A stretch of DNA of 64,000 nucleotides from Hyphomicrobium sp. (GTDB lineage: Bacteria > Pseudomonadota > Alphaproteobacteria > Rhizobiales > Hyphomicrobiaceae). The translations under genes and the position numbers were made by a program. Location of the stretch: assembly GCA_013141015.1 (NCBI GenBank), contig JABFRT010000014.1, positions 1 through 64,000 of the forward strand, given 5' to 3'. The notes under the pieces are model-generated. The model made no database searches. It worked only from the letters and a program-made list of their open reading frames with translations, and was not told the origin of the DNA. Below are positions 34,323 to 42,463 of the stretch, in pieces; positions within the stretch are counted from its first letter, which is position 1, and each line of letters starts with the position of its first letter.

Positions 34323-36020
34323 TTATTGAGTTGCAACCACACTCATCGGCGCAACGCCGAGCTGGCTGGCAATCCGCCCGATCAGGCGCGCGGTGACGGG
34401 GGCGGCGTTGGTGGAAGCGGTGCGCTGGCCACCCGTTTCAACCGAGCCCTTCGGCTCAAACAACAGCACGAACGTCAAATAGTGCGGATCATCCATCGGA
34501 AAGGCGGCAACAAACGACGACAGCACGGCCTTCTTGTCGTAGCGGCCATTTTCGGCAAGCTCCGCCGTGCCGGTCTTACCTCCAACCCGGTAACCCGGAA
34601 CATCGGCGCGTTTGCCGGTGCCGTCAGCATCCATAACGTTCAAACGGAACAGGCGGGCCATCGCGGCAGACGTTTCACGCGTCACCAGCCGCGTGGCTTT
34701 TGCGTTCGTCCCTGCCTGATACTTGAGCACTGTCGGCGTGATGCTGACACCACCGTTCAGGATCGAAGCCGTGGCAGCTGCAAACTGCAAGGGCGAGACC
34801 GCGATTCCGTGGCCATACGAGACGGTGATCAGCTCAGCGCGTTCCCACCGCTCAGGCAGCTGCGGTTGCGCGGCTATACCGGCTTCGGTTTTCGCCGCAT
34901 CCAACAGGCCAAGCTTTTGCAGAAAAGCCCGTGTCCGGTCTGGGCCAGCCTGTAGCGCCAGCATGCCGGCGCCGACGTTGGACGAGTGCGTGAAGACTTC
35001 GGCGACCGTCAATGGCCGCCCAGCGCTATGCAGATCGGAAATCGTGTGGCGGCCCGCCTGCAGCGGCTCGCGCACATCAAGCACCGTCGCGGGCGTGGCG
35101 AGCCCTTCGTCCAGCGCCATCGCCACGGTCAACGTTTTGAAAACCGAACCGAGCTCATAGGTCCCGCCGCTGATTTTTTCAGCGTGGGCAGCGTCAATTG
35201 CCGCCGTTGGCCGTGCCGGATCGATGCGTGGCAGCGAGGCGCTGGCGACAATTTCGCCGGTTTTGATATCGAGCACGAGGCCGGCCGCGCCCTCGCTTTT
35301 GTAGCGCCGCACAGCCGTATCGAGTTCGTCTTCCAGCGCGTGTTGCACGCCAACATCGAGCGACAACCGCACTGGCGCGCGGGTTGAAAGCGTCGCCGAG
35401 TTCACGGCATCAACGCCGATGACGTCGTCGATGTATTTTTCGATTCCGGCCGTGCCCTTGTTATCGACATTGACCGAGCCGAGCAGATGGCCAGCGAGTG
35501 CGCCGGCCGGATAGGCGCGGCGCAATTCCTTGCGGAACGACACGCCCGGCAGCCCGAGATTATGAATACGTTGCGCAACCTTAGGCGACAGGCCACGCCT
35601 GATCCACACAAACCGGCGGGCTTTGTCTGAGAGCGCGGCGCGCAAATCGCTCTGGTCGAGATCAGGCAGCACAGTGACCAGCTTTTCCACGACTTCGTCA
35701 CGGTCGATCACAATCGCCGGATCGGCAAATAGTGACGGCGCTTCGACATCGGTTGCCAGCAAACGGCCGTTGCGGTCGATGATATCGGGGCGGCTGAAAC
35801 TGGTGGCAACAGGCTCGGACACGGCCATCGACATGTGCGTGCGCGGCGTCAATCCAAGGCTTAACAATTGCGCGCCAACTGACCCGAACGCGAGCAGTGC
35901 GCCACCAATCAGCGTGGCGTTGACGACTGGCGCGCGGCGGCGCAAACGGTCGCCCCCAGGCACCTGCTGGCCGGAGCCCCCGCCATGCACGGCACCAGCC
36001 GATATATTGCGGCGCTGCAT
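34323..36020 (-). CDS. ftsI: Septal peptidoglycan transpeptidase FtsI (PBP3)
   Basis: 565 residues from the ATG at 36020. One N-terminal span (TLIGGALLAFGSVGAQLLSLG), a pedestal domain with DRNGRLLATDVEAPSLFADP, and the transpeptidase domain with catalytic SVFK at 292-295, the SSN motif in THSSNVGAGM, and KTGTAE in GGKTGTAELAENGRYDK. It crosslinks septal peptidoglycan with FtsW. The stop of ftsL lies one base upstream of the start, so a longer 36101 start is rejected. Confidence 0.97.
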   Translation of the reverse strand: MQRRNISAGAVHGGGSGQQVPGGDRLRRRAPVVNATLIGGALLAFGSVGAQLLSLGLTPRTHMSMAVSEPVATSFSRPDIIDRNGRLLATDVEAPSLFADPAIVIDRDEVVEKLVTVLPDLDQSDLRAALSDKARRFVWIRRGLSPKVAQRIHNLGLPGVSFRKELRRAYPAGALAGHLLGSVNVDNKGTAGIEKYIDDVIGVDAVNSATLSTRAPVRLSLDVGVQHALEDELDTAVRRYKSEGAAGLVLDIKTGEIVASASLPRIDPARPTAAIDAAHAEKISGGTYELGSVFKTLTVAMALDEGLATPATVLDVREPLQAGRHTISDLHSAGRPLTVAEVFTHSSNVGAGMLALQAGPDRTRAFLQKLGLLDAAKTEAGIAAQPQLPERWERAELITVSYGHGIAVSPLQFAAATASILNGGVSITPTVLKYQAGTNAKATRLVTRETSAAMARLFRLNVMDADGTGKRADVPGYRVGGKTGTAELAENGRYDKKAVLSSFVAAFPMDDPHYLTFVLLFEPKGSVETGGQRTASTNAAPVTARLIGRIASQLGVAPMSVVATQ

Positions 36021-36021
36021 G

Positions 36022-36342
36022 TTATTCGCTTTCCGCCAGCCGGCGCAGGGCGACGGGCGCTTTGCCAGTGACTGCAATGGCGGCGGCGACGTCGGGCGCA
36101 ACCAATTGGTCAGGGCGCGGCGGCATCAGACCTAACTGGCGGGCGAGCGGATCAATGCGCTCGGGCCGGCTTAAGTGGCTGCGCTCGGCCTTCAACACGG
36201 CGATATCGCTCTTGGCTTTTTGGGCGGCGCGCTCCTGGCCCTGGATTTGAGCTTCCAGGTGCCGCGTTTCGTAGTTCAAGCTGTAGAGCAAGAACGCGCT
36301 GGCAACGGCAAAGCAGAAGGCCGTAACATTCAGGAGACGCAT
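36022..36342 (-). CDS. ftsL: Cell division protein FtsL
   Basis: A 106-residue bitopic protein: short N-terminus, one span (LLNVTAFCFAVASAFLLYSL), then a periplasmic coiled coil (NYETRHLEAQIQGQERAAQ...). Ends with the conserved alphaproteobacterial pattern RPERIDPLARQLGLMPPRPDQLV. FtsL forms the FtsQLB complex that activates FtsWI. It is identified from topology and position between rsmH and ftsI. Confidence 0.9.
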   Translation of the reverse strand: MRLLNVTAFCFAVASAFLLYSLNYETRHLEAQIQGQERAAQKAKSDIAVLKAERSHLSRPERIDPLARQLGLMPPRPDQLVAPDVAAAIAVTGKAPVALRRLAESE

Positions 36343-36369
36343 GGAGAGAACTCCTCTTCCGTCGGGTAT

Positions 36370-37464
36370 TTACAGATCGGGCTGCGGCACCGCCAATTCG
36401 TCAAAATCCAGCGGCCAAGCCGGGGTGTCTGTGCGAACCGCGAACCGCAAACGCGCCGAACGGGCACGCGGGTTCACCTCACATTCACCTTTAGAAGGTG
36501 TTAACGGGCGCGAGTTAAGAAAACGGAAACTTGGCGCGGCGCTTTTTATCGATTGTTCGGGGAGGTGCCTTGAACCCTTGGATTCCTTGCCCGCACGAAG
36601 GTTAAAAAATTTTTTGACGATGCGGTCTTCGAGAGAGTGGAAGGTGACCACGACCAGACGCCCGCCCGGCTTCAAGATGCGTTCGGCGGCGGCAAGGGCC
36701 GTTGCCAGTTCTCCGAGTTCATCGTTCACGTAAATCCGCAATGCCTGGAAGGTGCGGGTCGCCGGGTGGCGGCCATCGATCTTGCGGCCATGGAACACAC
36801 CGAGCACAATGTCGGCCAGCTCCAGTGTGCGCGTCAGAGGTTTAGTCACCCGTGACTTAACAATAGCGCGCGCGATCCAACGCGATTTTTTTTCGTCCCC
36901 GTAGGTGTAGATCACGTTGGCGATCGCGTCTTCGCTGGCAGTGTTGACGAAGTCGGCGGCACTCATGCCGGTGCCGGCGGTATCACCGGTCAGCGGGTCA
37001 ATGGCGGCCGACATGCGCATGTCGAGCGGGCCGTCGGTTTGAAAGGAAAAGCCGCGCCCGCCTTGATCCAACTGCATCGACGACACGCCGATGTCGAGAA
37101 CAACACCATCAACAAACGGGCCGGCAATCAAAGGCGCACCATCAGGCGACTCTTCAAGGCGCGCGAATTCTTCCATCTGGCTGAAAGGCTGGTTGATGAG
37201 CGCCAAGCGGTTTGCAAATTCTGCACAAATGCCGGCGGCGGCGCGCACAGCAGTGATATCGCGGTCAAACGCGATCACGCGGCAACCGGCGGCATCCAGA
37301 ATGGCGCGCGTATATCCACCAGCACCAAAGGTTGCGTCGATGATCAGTTGATTGTCTGCCGGGCTCAAGCTCTCGACGACTTCCGGGAGCAGCACGGGAA
37401 TGTGGCGGTCGCGCAGCGTATCAGTGCTGCCCAGAGCGCCCCCCGGCGCGCTTGCCCGCTTCAT
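36370..37464 (-). CDS. rsmH: 16S rRNA (cytosine-1402-N4)-methyltransferase RsmH (MraW)
   Basis: 364 residues. SAM-dependent methyltransferase signatures: HIPVLLPEVVESL, DATFGAGGYTRAIL, DIGVSSMQLDQGGRGFSFQTDGPLDMRM (broken here by normal family residues), TRTFQALRIYVNDEL and VVVTFHSLEDRIVKKFF. It methylates C1402 of 16S rRNA. The start overlaps the mraZ stop by 4 bp, the standard first pair of the dcw operon. Confidence 0.97.
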   Translation of the reverse strand: MKRASAPGGALGSTDTLRDRHIPVLLPEVVESLSPADNQLIIDATFGAGGYTRAILDAAGCRVIAFDRDITAVRAAAGICAEFANRLALINQPFSQMEEFARLEESPDGAPLIAGPFVDGVVLDIGVSSMQLDQGGRGFSFQTDGPLDMRMSAAIDPLTGDTAGTGMSAADFVNTASEDAIANVIYTYGDEKKSRWIARAIVKSRVTKPLTRTLELADIVLGVFHGRKIDGRHPATRTFQALRIYVNDELGELATALAAAERILKPGGRLVVVTFHSLEDRIVKKFFNLRAGKESKGSRHLPEQSIKSAAPSFRFLNSRPLTPSKGECEVNPRARSARLRFAVRTDTPAWPLDFDELAVPQPDL

Positions 37465-37958
37465 TCCCGTGCTCCACCGTTGCCGCTGTCATCATCGCTG
37501 ATGAGCGGCTTCCCCGCGCCGAAAAGTTTTCGCGTGATTTGCACTTTGTTGCGGGCCTCGGCTCTGCGCTTCTCGAAGCGTAGAGGTTCCCACATTTGAA
37601 ACTTGTCACCAAGGCCGACAAACGTGACTGCGGCGTCAAGGCTGGCGTGCGCGCGAAGGCCTTCAGGAAGGACGATGCGGCCGTCGCCATCGATTGAGAG
37701 GACCTGGACGTCGCCGTAGAGCGCGACAGAGAGTTCATCGCGCTCGTCCGAATAGTCCGGCAGGCCCGCGAGAAGCCCGTCGATTTTTTTCGCAAGTCTT
37801 TCGCCGCCGCAATCGAGGGCAGGAGCATCGAGCGAGGGGTAACAGTAGATGCCACCCGCGTAGCCGTCGCGCTCGAGAACAGCGCGGAAGGACGCTGGGA
37901 CTGAGACCCGGCCTTTGGCATCGATCTTGTTTGTGAATGTCGAGACAAAGCGGTCCAT
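37461..37958 (-). CDS. mraZ: Transcriptional regulator MraZ
   Basis: 165 residues with two SpoVT/AbrB-like MraZ domains: FVSTFTNKIDAKGRVSVPASFR at the N-terminus and VQVLSIDGDGRIVLPEGLRAHA in the middle, each with the D-x-K/D-GR core. MraZ forms a ring and binds TGGG-type direct repeats to control its own operon. Such repeats are present at 38237-38260. It is the first gene of the division cluster. Confidence 0.97.
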   Translation of the reverse strand: MDRFVSTFTNKIDAKGRVSVPASFRAVLERDGYAGGIYCYPSLDAPALDCGGERLAKKIDGLLAGLPDYSDERDELSVALYGDVQVLSIDGDGRIVLPEGLRAHASLDAAVTFVGLGDKFQMWEPLRFEKRRAEARNKVQITRKLFGAGKPLISDDDSGNGGARE

Positions 37959-38231
37959 CCCTGAAAAGACTCTTTCACTTGGCGCTGGCGACTCCCGTCC
38001 CGGGAGCCGGCCGCCAGCGCCGGAACACCTTGTTACTGGCTTACCGGGCGCTTCCGGCCCTGCTCCGGAGAGTAGTCAGAAGCACCTGCAGAACTTCCGT
38101 TTCGGGCGGCCGGCGCGCGTAACGCGTGTCGCCCGAAACAATGAAAAACGGTGGGCCGTGGCGGTCGCACAGGCTGAGCCCTCACACAGCCCGGCGCCCT
38201 GCCACGGATCCCTACCCGAATGCGGTCGGGC
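37959..38231 (-). promoter_or_regulatory. Structured 5' leader of the mraZ transcript
   Basis: If transcription starts near 38231, a leader of about 270 nt precedes mraZ. It contains two strong hairpins: 38100-38138 (outer stem TTTCGGGCG / CGCCCGAAA, inner CGCG-TAA-CGCG) and palindromic repeat copy B at 37981-38021. The shape recalls UpsM, an sRNA processed from the mraZ 5' leader in Rhodobacter sphaeroides, but no sequence match is claimed. No clear U-run follows either hairpin. Confidence 0.5.
37981..38021. repeat. Palindromic repeat, copy B (mraZ leader)
   Basis: A 41-bp imperfect palindrome: outer stem GGCGCTGGCG / CGCCAGCGCC (10 bp, perfect), A versus CCGGC internal loop, inner stem CTCCCG / CGGGAG, loop TCC. 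The junction carries GACTC at 37990-37994. The inner core matches copy A; the outer stem differs in sequence but stays fully paired. Confidence 0.85.
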
Positions 38232-38236
38232 ATTCA

Positions 38237-38266
38237 TGGGATAGCATGGGTTAATATGGGAGTCAA
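38237..38266 (-). promoter_or_regulatory. dcw operon promoter with triple MraZ box
   Basis: On the minus strand TTGACT (rc of 38261-38266) and TATCCC (rc of 38238-38243) are separated by 17 bp, a sigma-70-like promoter. On the plus strand TGGG occurs at 38237, 38247 and 38257, exactly 10 bp apart with 5-6 bp between, which is the known MraZ box pattern (TGGGN repeats with 5-nt spacers). The repeats cover the -35 to -10 region, so MraZ binding should block RNA polymerase. Confidence 0.82.
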
Positions 38267-38281
38267 CGGAATCTTAACCAT
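38260..38281. promoter_or_regulatory. GANTC sites and CtrA-type half-site at the dcw promoter
   Basis: GAGTC at 38260-38264 overlaps the -35 element, GAATC lies at 38269-38273, and TTAACCAT lies at 38274-38281. Read on the minus strand the region gives TTAA-N7-TTGA, close to the CtrA consensus TTAA-N7-TTAA. CcrM methylation (acting with GcrA) and CtrA are known alphaproteobacterial cell-cycle inputs, so this promoter may be cell-cycle controlled. Confidence 0.6.
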
Positions 38282-38320
38282 TTCGGCGGGCGGAACCGGG
38301 CTACGAACATCGCGCCACGC

Positions 38321-38352
38321 AAAACGGCGGCCCTTCGTCAGAAGGACCGCCG
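38321..38352 (-). terminator. Rho-independent terminator
   Basis: On the minus strand CGGCGGTCCTTC-TGAC-GAAGGGCCGCCG (12-bp stem with one G-T pair) is followed by TTTT. It lies 28 bp after the stop of the coiled-coil gene and insulates it from the dcw promoter. Confidence 0.85.
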
Positions 38353-38380
38353 CGCATGATTGCTGCTGTGGGATTATCGA

Positions 38381-39673
38381 TCAGCCCTTTTCGGGCAGGC
38401 CTGCCGCGATGCGGTTGGCGGCGTCCAATGCTTCCTTGAAGCGGCGGTAGTTTTCGAGTTCAGCGGGTGCTGCCGCGAGCTGCGCCTTCAAGCGCTCGAT
38501 CTCGTCATAGCGGGACGCCGCCAACATGCTGCTGTCTTCCAGAGATTTACGGGCCTGCTGGTACTCGGACTGCAAAGCCTGCCTAGCGGTTGCCGCTGTC
38601 TGTTCGGCGGACCGCGCCGCCGACAGGTCGGCCGACAGTTTCGAAATCTCGGCCTGCAACCGTGCGAGGTCGGCGCTGTTGTCTTTGGGAGCAGCCGCCC
38701 GAACGGCAGCCAGTTCGGCTTTGAGGCGCGCCGCTTCCTCGCCATTCTTGCGAGCATCGTCGGAGCGCATTCCAATCTCCGCAATCGCCGACTTGAGCTT
38801 GGCTTCGTAGTCAGCCGTCAGCTTGGCCATGCGATCAACATTTGCACCTTCCGCGGCGCGGATTTTGTCAGTTTCCGCGCGTTGCGCTTCAAGAGCAGAC
38901 TTCGCGCTCGCAAGTTCTGTGCGCTGCACTTCAAAGCCCGACTTCATGCTTGTAAGTTCGGCGCGCAGCCGCACCAGTTCTCCGGACTCCGCCGACGTTG
39001 CTTCAAGGTTGGCTTTGGCACTCGCCAATTCTGATCGCAACCGCACGGCTTCACTGGCTTCACGCGCAGCGGACTCAAGGTTCGTTTTGAGCGTTGCCAG
39101 CTGGGCTTTTAGCTGCTCCACCTCAATCGCGCTCTTGCCAGCAGCAGCAAGGCTTGCCTTGGTGCGATTGAGCTCATCGCTTAACGACAGTGCCGTTTTG
39201 CCGGCCGCATCCTGCTCAGCAAACAGGCGGTTGAATTCGCTTTCGTAGTATTTCGCGGTGCCTGAATGGTTTTCCGCTTCATGACGCAAAGCGGCGATTT
39301 CGGCGGCCGAGGCTTCGCGCAAGTTTGCGAGTTGCTGTTCGGCTGCTGCCAACTGGTTTTGGCGCGCAGCTCCCGTTTGCTGGAGTTCAGCGAGCTGGCG
39401 TTCGAACTGCGGAACGAGAGCCGCGCGCGGCGACGCTTGTTCGAGGTCGTAGGCAAGGCGCGAGCGCTCGGATTCGAGGAACTGAATTTTCTTGTCGCTT
39501 TCGGCGGCGTACCCGCGCACATCATCCAATGCCGTATAGGCCGAGGTCAGCTCGTTGAGGCGGCGGCGGTCGATACCCAGCAACATGCGCACCAGCCAGA
39601 ACATAAACAAGCCCGCCAGGAACCCGGCGAGCAGCCAAGGCAGGGCACTGGAAAAATCTAGGATCGACGACAT
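38381..39673 (-). CDS. Membrane-anchored coiled-coil protein
   Basis: 430 residues. One N-terminal span (LPWLLAGFLAGLFMFWLVRMLL, about residues 12-33), then almost entirely coiled coil from about 40 to 415, rich in Ala, Glu, Leu, Lys and Arg with repeated LRAELTSMKS / LRSELASAKA-like heptads. The C-terminal end YRRFKEALDAANRIAAGLP is conserved-looking. No enzyme domain is visible. It could be a cytoplasmic or periplasmic scaffold; its place beside the division cluster suggests an envelope role, but that is only inference. It forms a single-gene unit with its own terminator. Confidence 0.75.
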   Translation of the reverse strand: MSSILDFSSALPWLLAGFLAGLFMFWLVRMLLGIDRRRLNELTSAYTALDDVRGYAAESDKKIQFLESERSRLAYDLEQASPRAALVPQFERQLAELQQTGAARQNQLAAAEQQLANLREASAAEIAALRHEAENHSGTAKYYESEFNRLFAEQDAAGKTALSLSDELNRTKASLAAAGKSAIEVEQLKAQLATLKTNLESAAREASEAVRLRSELASAKANLEATSAESGELVRLRAELTSMKSGFEVQRTELASAKSALEAQRAETDKIRAAEGANVDRMAKLTADYEAKLKSAIAEIGMRSDDARKNGEEAARLKAELAAVRAAAPKDNSADLARLQAEISKLSADLSAARSAEQTAATARQALQSEYQQARKSLEDSSMLAASRYDEIERLKAQLAAAPAELENYRRFKEALDAANRIAAGLPEKG

Positions 39674-40117
39674 CTACTTACACTCCTGAGGACGCACCGC
39701 ACGGGCTGACAAAACGGCAATTTCGAAGTTTATACCAGCATTGAGCATCAACCCGGTCGGCGGCCGATGGACCAGCCCCGCGATGACACTTGAACAAATT
39801 CAACCAGCCTCTCAGCCAGCCCCAGCATCCCCTTCAAAAAGCGGCTATTTTCTACTGACGCACAACAACATCCCGCTTTACATACCGTTGCCATGCAACC
39901 ACAGCATTATGCAACTGGATTGACGCAAACTGAGTGTTTTCAAGGCGCTTTTGGTGGCCCGGCGCAACACTCTTTCGGCGCCATCACGATATCAGTCTGG
40001 CCATCATCAGAGCTCGAACGCAGTTTCTCTCGGATCTTGCACGAGAGGCGTCCCACACCCATCTGAAAGGCGGGCAGTGTGCCGGTGGCCCACGAACTTT
40101 TGAGAAGAGACCAAAGA
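39674..40117. other. Intergenic region between divergent genes
   Basis: 444 bp upstream of both the coiled-coil gene (minus) and the Gly-rich secreted protein gene (plus). The longest frame (39741-39923, 60 codons) has no ribosome-binding site or recognisable product. No repeat or clear promoter was identified. Confidence 0.45.
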
Positions 40118-40741
40118 ATGCAGCAGCCTTCAAACCTTCGATTGATCCGCACCTTTGCATTGGCTTCCCTTGCGGCTGTTGCCTTTAGTGCAGCGGCGGT
40201 AGCCGCCGGACCGCAACATGGTGGGGGCGGAGGCCACGGCCCCAGAGTTGGTGGCCCCGGCATTGGTGGCCCCCGCGCTGGCGGTGGGGCGCCCATGATG
40301 ACGCCTCGCGCGACAGCTCCGGCCGGCCCGAGAATGGGTGGCGGCCAAGGCGTATTCAAAGGTGGTGACGGCATCAAAGGCGGCGGTATGCACCCCCCGA
40401 AGGCATTTCCGCCATCAGGTGGGTTCGGACAGGGCGGCCAAGGTGGCCCCCGCATCAAACATCCCGGCCACCTGCCGCAAGGCGGCATAGGCAGCGGTGG
40501 GCCCGGCAAACATCCGCCTGGAGGCCATTCCGGCGGCGGAATCGGCAAGCCCCCTGGTCATGGGCACGGACAAGGCCGCCCGCACAGGCCGCGCCGGAAC
40601 CATTTTTACGTTACGCCGTTCTATTACAGCGACGCCTATGCCTACAGCACACTTGACGACGAATGCCGATACTTCTGGCGGCGCTATTTGCAGACCGGCA
40701 ACGTCAAATGGAAGCGCCGGTACTACCAGTGCATTGACTAG
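40118..40741 (+). CDS. Secreted Gly/Pro/His-rich hypothetical protein
   Basis: 207 residues from the ATG at 40118. A Sec signal peptide (NLRLIRTFALASLAAVAFSAAAVAA) is followed by about 130 residues of low-complexity Gly-Pro-His-Arg repeats (GPRVGGPGIGGPRAGGG type) and a compact, aromatic C-terminal domain (FYVTPFYYSDAYAYSTLDDECRYFWRRYLQTGNVKWKRRYYQC) with two cysteines. It is likely an envelope or extracellular protein, perhaps a flexible linker to a small surface domain. Not a recognised family. It ends at a strong terminator. Confidence 0.7.
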   Translation: MQQPSNLRLIRTFALASLAAVAFSAAAVAAGPQHGGGGGHGPRVGGPGIGGPRAGGGAPMMTPRATAPAGPRMGGGQGVFKGGDGIKGGGMHPPKAFPPSGGFGQGGQGGPRIKHPGHLPQGGIGSGGPGKHPPGGHSGGGIGKPPGHGHGQGRPHRPRRNHFYVTPFYYSDAYAYSTLDDECRYFWRRYLQTGNVKWKRRYYQCID

Positions 40742-40767
40742 ACGTGTTTCCTCCCGTCCCCCTGTAG

Positions 40768-40797
40768 CGCCCGGTCGAAAGACTGGGCGTTTTTTTG
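40768..40797 (+). terminator. Rho-independent terminator
   Basis: CGCCCGGTC-GAAA-GACTGGGCG (9-bp stem, one G-T pair, GAAA tetraloop) followed by TTTTTTT, 27 bp after the Gly-rich protein gene. Confidence 0.92.
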
Positions 40798-40986
40798 TGC
40801 TGCAAACCGCCGGTCACCAGCTTGTGCCATGCGGATAGGGCGAAAGCAGCCATTGCGCTTGCCCGGCTGGATGGGCCATCGCTTGGCGAAGGAGCGAATG
40901 TCGCGGCGGGCTACCGATCTGGCGCGCGCGGGCCATATATCACAGCGAAACGCGGCGCGAACTGCCACCGCGTATGGGAGCAAACG

Positions 40987-41874
40987 ATGACGGGATTGAA
41001 AACCGTGGTCAGCGTTGAAAGCGCACCTGCCATGCATTGGGTGGGCGATGGATTCCCCGTCCGGCAAATGTTTTCGCCCGGCACAGGCAATGGCGCGCTC
41101 GATCCTTTTCTGATGCTCGATTACGCGGCGCCGATGAAATTCGCGCCGACCAAAGGGCGCCGCGGCGTCGGCCCTCATCCCCATCGCGGGTTCGAGACGG
41201 TAACCGTCGTCTATCAAGGCGAAGTCGAACATCGCGATTCAACGGGTGCGGGCGGCACAATCGGCCCCGGCGACGTGCAGTGGATGACGGCGGCGTCTGG
41301 AATTCTGCACGAAGAATTCCATTCGTCGGACTTCTCCAAAACGGGCGGCAACATGGAAATGATGCAGCTGTGGGTCAACCTGCCGGCAAAGCATAAGTCG
41401 GCACCGCCCGGCTATCAGACGCTGCTGGCTGGCGACATTCCAAATGTTGCCTTGGCGGATAGTGCCGGCCACGTGCGTGTTATTGCCGGCAACTTCAAAG
41501 ATTACCACGGTCAAGACCACCATGGACCGGCGCGGACGTTCACTCCGGTCGATCTGTGGGATGTGCGTCTCGTGGCGGGTGCAACCGCGACGCTGCAATT
41601 GCCGGAAGGACATACGGCGGCGCTCGCCATTTTGCGCGGCGAGGTTGGCGTCGGCGCAGAGCATACCGCGCGCGAGGGCCAACTGGCGATAATGAGCCGT
41701 ACGGGGGCCGCCATTGCATTGACCGCCGGAACAGAGGCCAGCATTTTACTGATGAGCGGCAAACCCCTGGGTGAAGCCATTGCCGCTCACGGCCCGTTCG
41801 TCATGAACACGGTGGGCGAGGTCAAGCAAGCGATGCGCGACTTCCAGGACGGCAAGTTCGGTGTGATTTCGTAA
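40987..41874 (+). CDS. Pirin family protein
   Basis: 295 residues from the ATG at 40987 (GGGAG 7 nt upstream). Bicupin fold. The N-terminal cupin carries the pirin metal site: His64 and His66 in GPHPHRGFETVT, His108 and Glu110 in GILHEEF. The C-terminal cupin follows (GATATLQLPEGHTAALAILRGEV). Bacterial pirins bind iron; some have quercetinase activity and others act as redox-sensitive regulators. The substrate cannot be read from sequence. It is a single-gene unit with its own upstream region. Confidence 0.92.
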   Translation: MTGLKTVVSVESAPAMHWVGDGFPVRQMFSPGTGNGALDPFLMLDYAAPMKFAPTKGRRGVGPHPHRGFETVTVVYQGEVEHRDSTGAGGTIGPGDVQWMTAASGILHEEFHSSDFSKTGGNMEMMQLWVNLPAKHKSAPPGYQTLLAGDIPNVALADSAGHVRVIAGNFKDYHGQDHHGPARTFTPVDLWDVRLVAGATATLQLPEGHTAALAILRGEVGVGAEHTAREGQLAIMSRTGAAIALTAGTEASILLMSGKPLGEAIAAHGPFVMNTVGEVKQAMRDFQDGKFGVIS

Positions 41875-42006
41875 GTACAGCGCGCGGACGGGCGTCAATG
41901 CCGCCCCTCCCCTCTGTGGAGACGGTCTGTCTGATTAAGTTGGCCTCAGCTCGACAGGCATTCGCTCAATGTCCGGCGCTGCTACTTTGCGTGAAGCTCA
42001 CAACGC

Positions 42007-42044
42007 CATCCTCGCAAGCTCACTGTCATCCTCGCAAGCTCACT
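42007..42044. repeat. Short tandem repeat (2 x 18 bp, period 20)
   Basis: CATCCTCGCAAGCTCACT occurs at 42007-42024 and 42027-42044. An AAGCTCA fragment just before (about 41994-42000) may be a third, degraded unit. The last copy runs into the stop codon of the minus-strand membrane protein gene. Confidence 0.7.
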
Positions 42045-42279
42045 ATTGGTAGCGCTCCCTGATCGATTCTTCGCGCAAATACTTGGCGCGCAAACGAGGC
42101 GCTAAATACCACGAAATGGGACCAGCGAGCGCAAAACTCATCACGATAACCAGCGGCAGTAGTGTTGAAGCTTGGGCCGACAGTGACTTGATTGACAGAA
42201 CCGTGGCCGCACCAATTCCGAACAGAACAGAACTGACCATGACACTCAGAAGCAGCGAAATATTGGTTCGCGTCGACAT
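42043..42279 (-). CDS. Small membrane protein, two spans
   Basis: 78 residues from the ATG at 42279, with GAGGAG 7 nt upstream, which fixes this start within a much longer open frame. Two hydrophobic stretches (ISLLLSVMVSSVLFGIGAATVL and LLPLVIVMSFALAGPISWYL) flank a short loop, and a basic C-terminal tail RLRAKYLREESIRERYQ follows. No family is named. The strong ribosome-binding site supports expression. Divergent from the DUF1236 gene. Confidence 0.7.
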   Translation of the reverse strand: MSTRTNISLLLSVMVSSVLFGIGAATVLSIKSLSAQASTLLPLVIVMSFALAGPISWYLAPRLRAKYLREESIRERYQ

Positions 42280-42463
42280 GTGCAAACTCCTCAAACTCAT
42301 GACGGCTTGATGTTGCGCGTTGCGACTTCGCGCCCGCGCAATCGCCTTGTCTACTAGGGGAAAACGCTGGGACTGAATTCTGGTTCCAACAGCGAAGGAA
42401 CGCTTACAATTTTGCAGCGTTGCGCTGAGCGGGGCAAAGGCGAACCAACTTAGGAGTATTGCC

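Noticed and set aside
37981-38021. Repeat copy B as a rho-independent terminator of the mraZ leader
   Set aside because: The stem is strong, but on the transcribed strand it is followed by AAGTGAAAGAG, without a U-run; copies A and C also lack one.
39741-39923. A 60-codon plus-strand frame in the gap at 39674-40117
   Set aside because: No ribosome-binding site, no recognisable product and low-complexity sequence.
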